From NCBI GenBank assembly GCA_964599235.1, contig CAZRDX010000052.1:186001-250000 (forward strand): a stretch of DNA of 64,000 nt. Reading direction: 5' to 3'. The first letter of the stretch is position 1; every line of letters begins with the position of its first letter. The notes under the pieces are model-generated. The model searched no databases. It saw only the letters and a list, made by a program, of their open reading frames with translations, and had not been told where the DNA came from. This DNA is from DRPN01 sp964599235. GTDB taxonomy: Bacteria; Bacteroidota; Bacteroidia; Bacteroidales; VadinHA17. Shown here one piece after another: positions 1-8,313 of this stretch. Made by a program: the position numbers and the translations under genes.

Positions 1-660
1 CTCGCAATGTTCGGAATAGACCCCCACCATGTCGATGAAGCGTGTTCCGCAGTTGAGATAGATCAGCGAGGCATCGAACATGTGGAAATCACAGTTGTTT
101 TTCACCTCCTTGATCAGTTCCTCGAAACGCGGATATTCCAGATTTGCCGGTAAGGTAACAAAATAAAGATGCGGATTCTCGCTGTCCCGGTAGATCCCCG
201 GCTCCATGATCACGAACTCCGTATAACGCTTGTACTGGACAAAAGCATGGTAAGGCTCCACATGACGGTCGCGGAGAAAACGAATGCCGAGGCTGCGGAA
301 ACCCTTAATGTATTCGGGCAACACGGCCACATCATCGGTGCGGATCCTGATGCACGACCAGGTCTTGTTCCACAGAGTGATCTGCCCCGGCGAAATATGC
401 AGCATGGTCCCGGTACGTTCCCGTAACTGATGCGCCATCCGCATCACCCGGTCCTGAAAACAGGGGATCGATTTACGCACCACCAAATAAAGATGATGAT
501 CCCCCACCGTTCGGAGGTTCTCAGGAAAACCTGCCCGGGAATAATAGGATGGATAAGGACTCGACTCGAGCACCAGCATCCTTATCCCGTCACTCAACGG
601 TGAACGAGCTACCTCCACACGGACCGAAAAACACGCAAAACATGAAAAATTCTTTGTCAT
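1..660 (-). CDS. Hypothetical protein, C-terminus off the left edge
   Basis: An open frame runs on the minus strand from an ATG at 660 to the window edge, giving about 220 codons without a stop. The visible protein has no signal peptide and no membrane span. It is mixed alpha/beta in composition and rich in aromatic and arginine residues. I do not recognise the family. The start is the first ATG after an in-frame open stretch, and no convincing ribosome site is visible. It is divergent from the ATP-cone nuclease gene at 805. The gene is incomplete, so length and function cannot be judged. Confidence 0.6.
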   Translation of the reverse strand, partial: MTKNFSCFACFSVRVEVARSPLSDGIRMLVLESSPYPSYYSRAGFPENLRTVGDHHLYLVVRKSIPCFQDRVMRMAHQLRERTGTMLHISPGQITLWNKTWSCIRIRTDDVAVLPEYIKGFRSLGIRFLRDRHVEPYHAFVQYKRYTEFVIMEPGIYRDSENPHLYFVTLPANLEYPRFEELIKEVKNNCDFHMFDASLIYLNCGTRFIDMVGVYSEHCE

Positions 661-804
661 GGTTCCAGATTCTATATATTGAACATATGTTACAAACATA
701 CTGATTTTCGCGGCCATAAGATCTTCGTTCCATATGTTGTTCAATAGGTTTTCGAAAAATCTTTACCTTTCCGGAAGAAAACATTTCAAGGCGGCAGCAA
801 AACC

Positions 805-1656
805 ATGAAAATGACGAACCCCAAGTCGAACACGTATGTCACGAAACGGTCCGGGGAGCGGGTGCCTTTCGATCCGGAGCGTTTGAAGCGTTCTTTGCAG
901 CGCGTAGGAGCAGGAGAAGAGGATGTGGCAGCGATCCTGAAGGAAGTGGAAGGGATGCTGTATGAAGGCATTCCTACCAGTCGTATCTACCGGAAAGCCC
1001 ATGAGCTGCTGCGTCGCCGTTCGTCAGGGGCATCGGCACGGTACCATCTGAAACAGGCCATCCAAGAACTGGGCCCGACCGGATATCCTTTTGAAAAATA
1101 CGTGGGAGCACTGCTGGCCTACCAGGGCTATGAGGTCAGGAACGACCAGCTGCTGGAAGGAAAGTGTGTACAACACGAAGTGGATGTGGTCGCTGAAAAG
1201 GGAGATGAAGTGATCATGGTGGAGTGCAAGTTCCATTCCGAGCAGGGCACCAAGAGCGATGTAAAAGTGCCGATGTACATCCATTCCCGTTTCGAGGATC
1301 TTCGCAGCAATCTGGAGCATTACTATCCGGGCAGGAAGATGCGCTTCCGGGGCTGGGTGGTCACCAATACCCGTTTCACCGAGGACGCCATTGCTTTCGG
1401 ACGGTGCAACGGGCTCTATCTGATCAGCTGGGATTATCCTGAACAGGGGAGTTTGCGGGACCGGATCGATCTGGCGGGACTCCATCCCGTCACCTGCCTC
1501 CACAGCCTCACCCGAAAAGAGAAAAAGGAGCTTCTTCAGCGTGAAGTGGTGCTCGTGAAAGAGCTGCTGGATGACCCCGCTCTGCTGGAAAGCCTCCACC
1601 TCACCGGGACACGCCGCAAAAAACTGCTGCAGGAGGCACGGGAACTCTTTTACTGA
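805..1656 (+). CDS. ATP-cone domain fused to PD-(D/E)XK (Mrr-like) nuclease
   Basis: The 283-residue protein starts with an ATP-cone-like region (about residues 8-95; the VTKRSGERVPFD motif resembles the VIKRDGR-VPFD motif of ribonucleotide reductase and NrdR cones). ATP cones bind adenine nucleotides and act as allosteric switches. It is followed by a restriction-endonuclease-like fold (about 92-200) with Asp127 and the pair Glu140-x-Lys142, the layout of a PD-(D/E)XK active site. The C-terminal 80 residues are helical and charged. An alternative ATG lies two codons downstream. No methylase or specificity subunit is next to it, so it is not an ordinary restriction system. A nucleotide-gated DNA nuclease is my inference from the domains. 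Confidence 0.8.
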   Translation: MKMTNPKSNTYVTKRSGERVPFDPERLKRSLQRVGAGEEDVAAILKEVEGMLYEGIPTSRIYRKAHELLRRRSSGASARYHLKQAIQELGPTGYPFEKYVGALLAYQGYEVRNDQLLEGKCVQHEVDVVAEKGDEVIMVECKFHSEQGTKSDVKVPMYIHSRFEDLRSNLEHYYPGRKMRFRGWVVTNTRFTEDAIAFGRCNGLYLISWDYPEQGSLRDRIDLAGLHPVTCLHSLTRKEKKELLQREVVLVKELLDDPALLESLHLTGTRRKKLLQEARELFY

Positions 1657-1662
1657 AAAAAG

Positions 1663-1684
1663 AAAGCCGGCAGCTGCCGGCTTT
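1663..1684. terminator. Bidirectional intrinsic terminator
   Basis: A perfect 22-nt palindrome contains the stem GCCGGC, loop AGCT, stem GCCGGC, with A residues on the left and T residues on the right. It lies between the stop of the nuclease gene and the stop of the convergent small lipoprotein gene, as expected for a shared terminator. Confidence 0.75.
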
Positions 1685-1689
1685 CCTTA

Positions 1690-1881
1690 TCATCTGCGTC
1701 TTCGCTTCTTCTTGGCCAGCTTGCGCTGGTATTTCTTCGAGAAGAAATATTTGTTTTTCCCCAGCTGGGTGGTATTGATCATGGTCGATTTCTTCTTCCG
1801 TACGGTCTTGGAAGAACTGCCGCATCCCACGGGGAGAGCCAGCACCAGAAGGAATACCAACACCTTGAGCAGGATTCTCAT
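1690..1881 (-). CDS. Small lipoprotein with highly basic tail
   Basis: A 63-residue protein is read from the ATG at 1881. It has a short basic n-region, a hydrophobic core and a lipobox ending in Gly-Cys near residue 20, so it should be lipid-anchored. The mature part is about 40 residues, very rich in Lys and Arg, ending in KKKRRRR. The frame extends 16 codons further upstream, but the internal Met immediately precedes the signal peptide and is the better start. It follows floA on the same strand after about 100 bases. The function is unknown. The basic tail could bind nucleic acid, peptidoglycan or anionic lipid headgroups, but that is speculation. Confidence 0.6.
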   Translation of the reverse strand: MRILLKVLVFLLVLALPVGCGSSSKTVRKKKSTMINTTQLGKNKYFFSKKYQRKLAKKKRRRR

Positions 1882-1987
1882 ATGCCTTTTCTTATCAGCT
1901 TTAATGCAATAATAGGAAAAATCAGGCACATTATCCCGCCCCGGAGGATGAAATTCCTCTCCGGCGACCGGTGATTCACATCACCAG

Positions 1988-2977
1988 TTATTTTTTCTCA
2001 TCCCCTTTTTTCTGTTGGGCGCTTCCGGCGATGGAATCGCGCATGGAGGTATCGGCCTGGATGTTCTTGATGCGGTAATAGTCCATCACGCCGAGGTTCC
2101 CGTTGCGGAAGGCATCGGCCATGGCGAGGGGGATCTGCACCTCGGCCTCGATTACTTTGGCACGTGCTTCCTGGGCTTTGGCCTTCATCTCCTGTTCGAG
2201 GGCCACTGCCATGGCCCTGCGCTCTTCGGCCTTGGCCTGTGCGATGTTCTTGTCGGCATTGGCCTGGTCCATCTGCAGCACTGCTCCGATGTTCTTGCCG
2301 ATGTCGATATCGGCGATGTCGATGGAGAGGATCTCGAAGGCCGTACCGGCATCCAGTCCTTTTTCCAGTACCACTTTGGAGATGTTGTCTGGGTTCTCAA
2401 GCACTTCCTTGTGGGTCTGTGCCGATCCGATGGAGGAGACGATGCCTTCGCCCACGCGGGCCAGGACGGTCTCTTCGCCGGCGCCTCCTACCAGCTGCTT
2501 GATGTTGGCACGCACCGTCACGCGGGCTTTGGCGATGAGCTGGATGCCGTCCTTAGCCACGGCGGTCACCGGCGGAGTATCGATCACCTTGGGATTCACC
2601 GACATCTGCACGGCCTCGAAGACATCCCTCCCGGCCAGGTCGATGGCCGTAGCCATTTTGAAGGAGAGGTCGATGTTGGCCTTGGAAGCCGACACCAGGG
2701 CATGTACCACCTTAGGCACATGACCGCCCGCCAGATAATGAGCCTCCAGCTCGTCGCGCGAGAGCTTCAGCCCTGCTTTCCAGCCCTCGATCATGGCACT
2801 GACGATCACTCCCGGCGGCACCTTGCGCCACCGCATGATGATCAGCTGCAGCAGCGAGATACGCACCCCCGAGACCTGGGCCTGGAACCACAAACCCACC
2901 GGGATGAAATAAAGGAACACCCACAACAGAATGAGGGCTCCCACAATGATAACAACGATCATACCTATGTTTCCCAT
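1988..2977 (-). CDS. floA: Flotillin-like protein FloA
   Basis: The 329-residue protein has one N-terminal hydrophobic segment (residues 4-27), then an SPFH-like core and a long Ala/Glu/Lys-rich coiled-coil region (about 230-290), which is the FloA (YqfA) architecture. Length and sequence character match the bacterial FloA family of about 330 residues. FloA scaffolds membrane microdomains and influences membrane fluidity. The NfeD-type gene lies immediately upstream with a 4-base gap; this pairing is conserved in the family and supports the call. ClpS and the SPOR-like gene precede it on the same strand and may be cotranscribed. Confidence 0.92.
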   Translation of the reverse strand: MGNIGMIVVIIVGALILLWVFLYFIPVGLWFQAQVSGVRISLLQLIIMRWRKVPPGVIVSAMIEGWKAGLKLSRDELEAHYLAGGHVPKVVHALVSASKANIDLSFKMATAIDLAGRDVFEAVQMSVNPKVIDTPPVTAVAKDGIQLIAKARVTVRANIKQLVGGAGEETVLARVGEGIVSSIGSAQTHKEVLENPDNISKVVLEKGLDAGTAFEILSIDIADIDIGKNIGAVLQMDQANADKNIAQAKAEERRAMAVALEQEMKAKAQEARAKVIEAEVQIPLAMADAFRNGNLGVMDYYRIKNIQADTSMRDSIAGSAQQKKGDEKK

Positions 2978-2981
2978 GACT

Positions 2982-3458
2982 TTATGTGTTTTTTGGTTTC
3001 ACGACGATCGTATGTCCACTGATCCGGACCACCTCCACCTCTTCTTCAGCATCGAGGTAGCCGGACAAAGAACGTCCTTCGTACACCTGTTCACCTATCT
3101 TTACCTTCCCGATTGGATTAAGGCGGGTAAGCGTCGTGCCGGTGTCACCGGCTTTCACTTTTTGCTGTTCCTCTTCGGGCGTGTTCACTTTGCTCTCGAT
3201 GGCTGTGGATAGGCTGATGCTTTTCCAGGTACGCCCTTTGAGCATCATGACCATTGCCCCCACAAACAACAGGAAGGTCCCCACCAGAACGATGGTCCCC
3301 ACGGTGGTGCCATGATCACGATAAGCCAGCACCACCGCCGCCACAAGCAGCACAGCACCTCCTATGCCGGCCACCGTGACACCGGGAATGAGCAGGAACT
3401 CAACCATGAAAAGAAAGATCCCCAGCAGGATCAGAATGATAATGAGAGTAATTGACAT
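2982..3458 (-). CDS. NfeD-family membrane protein
   Basis: The 158-residue protein has three hydrophobic segments (about 3-25, 28-48, 52-75) followed by a small soluble beta domain of about 60 residues ending in VVKPK. The soluble part is the OB-fold-like NfeD C-terminal domain, with typical wording such as GxTGTTLTRLNPIGKV and EVVRISGHTIVV. NfeD proteins are partners of flotillins or stomatins and are encoded beside them; floA follows after 4 bases. This is the short form without the N-terminal ClpP-like protease domain. Confidence 0.9.
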   Translation of the reverse strand: MSITLIIILILLGIFLFMVEFLLIPGVTVAGIGGAVLLVAAVVLAYRDHGTTVGTIVLVGTFLLFVGAMVMMLKGRTWKSISLSTAIESKVNTPEEEQQKVKAGDTGTTLTRLNPIGKVKIGEQVYEGRSLSGYLDAEEEVEVVRISGHTIVVKPKNT

Positions 3459-3470
3459 ATTTTCACCGGC

Positions 3471-3743
3471 TCATTTCACATAGGCTTTCAGTCCTCTTTC
3501 CGCGAGGCTGCGACGCTGGGCCCGCAGTTTCTCCAGTTCGCCGCTGCTCACCTCACACTTCCCCTTGTAGTGGGTGATGAGGGTGCACTGTTCTGCCTGT
3601 ACCGGATCGTGCGAACACACCTCGATGAGGGCACGGATGACATACTCAAAGGTATGTACATCGTCGTTCAAAAGAATGAGGGCATGCTTCCCCTCTTTCG
3701 TGTCCGCACCTTCGTCAACCGTTCTGATCTTCTCCTTTGCCAT
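3471..3743 (-). CDS. clpS: ClpS adaptor protein
   Basis: The 90-residue protein contains the ClpS core: the motif LLNDDVHTFEYVI near residue 25 forms part of the pocket that binds N-degron side chains, followed by TLITHYKGKC and a conserved helix. ClpS delivers N-end-rule substrates to ClpAP and alters ClpA or ClpC specificity. I use the ATG at 3743. An upstream in-frame start at 3776 would add 11 residues and overlap the preceding gene. No Clp ATPase gene is in the window. Confidence 0.88.
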   Translation of the reverse strand: MAKEKIRTVDEGADTKEGKHALILLNDDVHTFEYVIRALIEVCSHDPVQAEQCTLITHYKGKCEVSSGELEKLRAQRRSLAERGLKAYVK

Positions 3744-3756
3744 GCCTTGATCACTT

Positions 3757-5358
3757 TTATTCTTTCCCCTGATCACCGATCATCACACGAACGCCTCTGC
3801 GGTAGGCGGTCACGAAACACCCGCTCAGACCCTGTTCCAGCAGCCTGTCGCGGAATGTTGCGGCCTCCTCAAATGTAGCAAAATTTCCGATTGCATAAAT
3901 GTAGTAGCCCAGATTATTTTTCGTGCGTATCACCACGTGATCCCATCCGGCCAGTTCCTCGAGGACATGCAGTTTTTCTGGCGGCAGCGGCTTGCTGAAG
4001 ACTCCCACCTGCACCCTGTAGATAAGGGAGGGCTCATGGCTTGCGGGAGGTGTCTGCCGGCTTTTCTCCTGGACCTCCGCCACCGGAGCTTTCTTTTTTT
4101 CTTTATTCTTTTTCCCTGTATCTCCACCGGATACGGCAACCCTCAGATTGGAATAGGGACGGTCATCCTCCAGTTCCCTGGCCAGGTCGACCCTTTCCCG
4201 TCGTCCGTCGCGGAAGGCCACCAGCACCGCATCGGGGTAGCCGTTCCTGCGAAGACGCAGCAGGGCCTGTACCGCCTCACCGTAGGTACGGAACTGTCCG
4301 GCATAGTAACGTGTCAGGTCCTTCCCCGGCACCGGTTCCCGGAACAGGGGATACATCCCCCGGAAATAGGCCGGATCGGGCTCCCTGCTGAATACCCCCA
4401 CCTGGAGGCGGTAGTTGACGCCCGGCGGCATCTCCGAGGCCGGCAGGAAGGTCACCTCCCCTCCCGGCCGTTCCGTCAGCCCGAAAGGATAGGCGGCCAG
4501 TACGCCACGCTTCTCCGAAGCTTTCTGTTCCGGCTTTTTCCTGTATACCTTTTCCTCCTCCTTCGCAGTGATGCCAGCGGCAGCCTGCTTCCGTTCCACC
4601 TTTTTCTTCTTCCCGCCCTGTTTCGCTGCCACTGAGACGTGGGTCATATCTTTCTCGCTGGCAGGCATGAGGCCGGTGAGGGTCAGGATGGCCTTGCGCT
4701 GCCGGTCGAGCGACATCATCTCGTAAGCATTGGCTTCCATCAGCCGGTCGTAACGCTGCCTCGGGTTTTTCCCCGCCTCCCCGCGCAGCTCCCGTGCCCG
4801 CCGATAGCCTCTCTCTGCTTCCTGATGGAACCTGCGTCCCTGCTCTTTCCGCACCTCCTGCACCGAAGCGTCTTCGAGCAGGGCGAGGATGTATTTTCTG
4901 TTGAGGGCATACTCCCTGTCGTTGGCTTCCTGGTAGCAGGCCACACCCTGCAGGCGCTTTTCCTGCTGGTCCTTCAGGAGGCTCTTCACCTTCTGTTCGG
5001 CCCTCCGTCTTTCCATGCCCGTGGTGGTGTTGACGACCATTTTTTGCCGCTCGGTTTCACGGGCGTTGCGGCGTGCCTCTTCCATCAGCCGGTCACCTTT
5101 GGCGGTCAGCTCCCGGCAGCTTGCGTACTCCGCACGGTCGGCGGGGGTGATGATCTTTTGCAGGTCGGGATTCGTGAAAAAATCCTTTCCTGTCATCTCA
5201 AGGAAGGGAGCCGCCTCTTTTTCACTCACGGCACCCACGGGCGCCGAGATATGGGTAGCATTCTTACCGGGGCCGAAGAGCGTATAGGCGGTGCCGTCGT
5301 CCCTGCCTTCACCGGCACGCACGGCCCAGATGCCTGCCTGTTCGCGGTAGCGGGTCAT
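3757..5358 (-). CDS. SPOR-like repeat protein, C-terminal part of a frame-split gene
   Basis: The 533-residue reading frame has a charged helical region (about 40-260), a Lys-rich linker, and two related C-terminal modules beginning NYRLQVGVFSRE (near 315) and IYRVQVGVFSKP (near 445). They resemble the peptidoglycan-binding SPOR fold. The frame has no stop upstream of the ATG at 5358. It stays open and protein-like to about 5520, giving a plausible helical sequence that includes LRQIIEREKKEL. It then enters a G/C homopolymer tract. On the far side, the TPR gene at 6080 lies in another frame. I infer one original gene from 6080 to 3757, broken by a frame error or true frameshift in the tract. 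The likely role is periplasmic cell-envelope binding. Confidence 0.7.
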   Translation of the reverse strand: MTRYREQAGIWAVRAGEGRDDGTAYTLFGPGKNATHISAPVGAVSEKEAAPFLEMTGKDFFTNPDLQKIITPADRAEYASCRELTAKGDRLMEEARRNARETERQKMVVNTTTGMERRRAEQKVKSLLKDQQEKRLQGVACYQEANDREYALNRKYILALLEDASVQEVRKEQGRRFHQEAERGYRRARELRGEAGKNPRQRYDRLMEANAYEMMSLDRQRKAILTLTGLMPASEKDMTHVSVAAKQGGKKKKVERKQAAAGITAKEEEKVYRKKPEQKASEKRGVLAAYPFGLTERPGGEVTFLPASEMPPGVNYRLQVGVFSREPDPAYFRGMYPLFREPVPGKDLTRYYAGQFRTYGEAVQALLRLRRNGYPDAVLVAFRDGRRERVDLARELEDDRPYSNLRVAVSGGDTGKKNKEKKKAPVAEVQEKSRQTPPASHEPSLIYRVQVGVFSKPLPPEKLHVLEELAGWDHVVIRTKNNLGYYIYAIGNFATFEEAATFRDRLLEQGLSGCFVTAYRRGVRVMIGDQGKE

Positions 5359-6080
5359 CTCCTCCTCGTGGCGGGCGATACGCTGCTGCAGCTTTTCGCG
5401 TGCGGGACGTTCCGTGGTGGCGGCCAGCTCCTTCTTCTCACGTTCGATGATCTGCCGGAGCGAGTCGGCCTGGTGGCGATAAGCCAGGGCGGTGAGGGAG
5501 GCCTGCTCGGCGGGGGTGGCAGGGGGCGGGGGCGGACGGGGGGGGCTGGGGGGCGGAGGGCCGGGCGGGGGGGGGGGCCCGCCTGGGGGGGGGGGGAGGG
5601 GGGGGGGGGGGGGGGCGGCGCCCCGCGGCGGTCGCGGGCCATCTTTGCCTCACCGAGGTATTTCTCCAGATGGTATCTCTTCCGCACCCCCGGTGACACC
5701 TCCCGCCCGAAACGCTCGTACCAGCCGATGGCCTCGTCGTAGCGGCCAGCCTGCATACACGCTTTTCCCAGGTAGAAGAAGACATCTTCAGGCACCTCCT
5801 TCAGCGAGGCGATCTTCAGGCGGTAGATGGCCTTACGCGGCTCCTGGCCCAGCTCGACCATACAGACCCCCGCACGGTAGTTGTACTGCGGGTCGCGGGG
5901 ATACATCTCCAGCAGCTTGTTGTATTGCTGCAGGGCGGAGGAATAGGCTTTCTTCTCAAAAGCCTCGGCCGCCGACTGCTCGAGGGCCGCGACCGCCGCC
6001 GACTGCGCCGGCGCCGCCACCGCCCCCACCAGCAGGAAAACACCCGCCGCCATCACCATGATACGCATCATCCTCATCAT
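5355..6080 (-). CDS. TPR-repeat protein, N-terminal part of the frame-split gene
   Basis: The start at 6080 gives a signal peptide (hydrophobic stretch about 8-24, then Ala-rich), followed by about three TPR-like helical pairs (residues 30-145), including YNYRAGVCMVELGQ and YLGKACMQAGRYDEA. From about residue 150 the frame becomes polyproline and then a non-protein-like Arg/Ser-rich tail, because it reads through a G/C tract and continues in the wrong frame. The authentic continuation is the frame that starts before 5358. Only residues 1 to about 150 should be trusted. TPRs followed by SPOR modules would suit a periplasmic scaffold. Confidence 0.65.
   Translation of the reverse strand: MMRMMRIMVMAAGVFLLVGAVAAPAQSAAVAALEQSAAEAFEKKAYSSALQQYNKLLEMYPRDPQYNYRAGVCMVELGQEPRKAIYRLKIASLKEVPEDVFFYLGKACMQAGRYDEAIGWYERFGREVSPGVRKRYHLEKYLGEAKMARDRRGAPPPPPPPSPPPQAGPPPRPALRPPAPPVRPRPLPPPPSRPPSPPWLIATRPTRSGRSSNVRRRSWPPPRNVPHAKSCSSVSPATRRR
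5516..5633. other. G/C homopolymer tract disrupting a gene
   Basis: On the plus strand this stretch is almost only G and C, with runs of 7 to 18 or more G. It lies inside the TPR/SPOR-like gene, and the frames on its two sides differ. Such runs are easily miscounted by sequencers and assemblers, so base counts here should not be trusted. A real proline-rich linker may exist, but its length is unknown. Confidence 0.8.
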
Positions 6081-6239
6081 CCTCTTCCGGTTCGTTAAAC
6101 CGTCCTTTCCTCCTGACCCTCAGCCCGGAACAAAAAAGACGAACATTGTTGATAAACTCTTGAAACTTACCCTTCCTTCTCCCCCAATTTTCATGTAAAC
6201 TTCGTAATTTTACCTGAAATCTCAAAAGACACGGAACAG

Positions 6240-6704
6240 ATGACCCATCTCAAGCCAGGGGACGCGGCGCCTCCCTTTGAAGGGCCTGACCAGCATGGCC
6301 ATACGGTACGTCTCAGCGACTTTCGCGGGAAAAGGCTGGTGCTCTACTTCTATCCCAAGGACAACACGCCCGGCTGCACCGCCGAGGCGGTCAACCTGAA
6401 AGAGCATCACGAACAGCTCGCCGGGGAGGGACTGGCCGTGGTGGGTGTCAGCCCCGACAGCGTGGAGTCGCACAGGCGTTTTGCCGAGAAATACGGTCTG
6501 CCCTTTCCGCTCATCGCCGATCCTGAGAAAAAGATCCTGCAGGCTTACGGTGTATGGGGCGAGAAAAAGAACTACGGCCGCACTTACATGGGGGTACACC
6601 GCACCACTTTCCTCATCGACGGCGAGGGGATCATCACCCATGTCATCACCAAGGTGAAGACCAAAGACCATGCAGCACAGATCCTGCAGGCACTGAACGG
6701 ATAA
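6240..6704 (+). CDS. bcp: Thioredoxin-dependent peroxiredoxin Bcp, one-Cys type
   Basis: The 154-residue protein has the peroxiredoxin motif DNTPGCTAEA with the peroxidatic Cys46. It reduces hydroperoxides to water or alcohols. Many Bcp proteins carry a resolving Cys five residues later; here that position is not Cys, and Cys46 is the only cysteine in the protein. It therefore must be recycled as a one-cysteine enzyme by an external thiol. recA follows after 14 bases on the same strand, so the two may share a transcript. Confidence 0.93.
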   Translation: MTHLKPGDAAPPFEGPDQHGHTVRLSDFRGKRLVLYFYPKDNTPGCTAEAVNLKEHHEQLAGEGLAVVGVSPDSVESHRRFAEKYGLPFPLIADPEKKILQAYGVWGEKKNYGRTYMGVHRTTFLIDGEGIITHVITKVKTKDHAAQILQALNG

Positions 6705-6718
6705 AAACCAGAAAAGAT

Positions 6719-7747
<1,029 letters not shown>

Positions 7748-7748
7748 T

Positions 7749-7872
7749 CCTCCTTCGCTGAAGCTACGGTGGACAAGTTCCTCCTTCGCTGAAGCTACGG
7801 TGGACAAGTTCCTCCTTCGCTGAAGCTACGGTGGACAAGTTCCTCCTTTGCTGAAGCTACGGAGAACAAGAC
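7749..7872. repeat. 31-bp tandem repeat, three exact copies plus one degenerate
   Basis: Units begin CCTCCTTCGCTGAAG and end GGACAAGTT. Copies are at 7749-7779, 7780-7810 and 7811-7841 and appear identical. The fourth at 7842-7872 has several changes, and a further decayed half-copy follows from about 7873. Each unit contains CTTCGCTGAAG, which can form a 4-bp stem with loop GCT. Confidence 0.9.
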
Positions 7873-8313
7873 CTTCCTTCGCTGAAGGTGCTGAAGGCCC
7901 GGTGGTGCGTCGTTGAAACAACCGGCATGCCGGGCAGGTCCTGAAGGTGCGGGGAGTTGTCCTTACTTCTTCCCTCAAGAGAAGACTCGATGCCCCGTCC
8001 CTCGGGTTATGCCGGAAAGGATATGAATGTCTCCCGGAGAATATGCCGGTCGGGAAGACGGCACGTTATCCTGAACAAAAAAGGAGGCTGCCATGATCAG
8101 GTGCCCCTTCCTCCGGACACTTTCCTTGCTTTGATCTGAAAAGTCAGCCGTCATAATCACTTGCCTTCCTCACCCCGGCGTTCAGGGTGAAATTTCTCTT
8201 ACACGCCGGCAGAATAAGAATGAACGTAAGTTTTTGGTAATCTGAATATTTTTTAAGTCAATCTTTAGGTGTTTTGCTCCCCTGATAAGGGAATAATTTT
8301 TTTCTTTGTAAGC
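7873..8313. other. Intergenic stretch with no recognisable gene
   Basis: About 440 bases between the recA repeat array and the tolC-like gene. The first 70 bases hold decayed fragments of the 31-bp repeat. The rest has only short frames without protein character. The last 100 bases are AT-rich and should hold the promoter of the efflux operon, but I see no exact TAnnTTTG element. Confidence 0.5.

Noticed and set aside
2015..3022. Long plus-strand frame opposite floA (335 codons)
   Set aside because: It mirrors floA codons on the other strand, is very His/Asp-rich, lacks motifs and conflicts with a firm gene.
8269..8313. Extended N-terminus of the TolC-like protein
   Set aside because: The extra residues precede a normal signal peptide and lie in the AT-rich promoter region.
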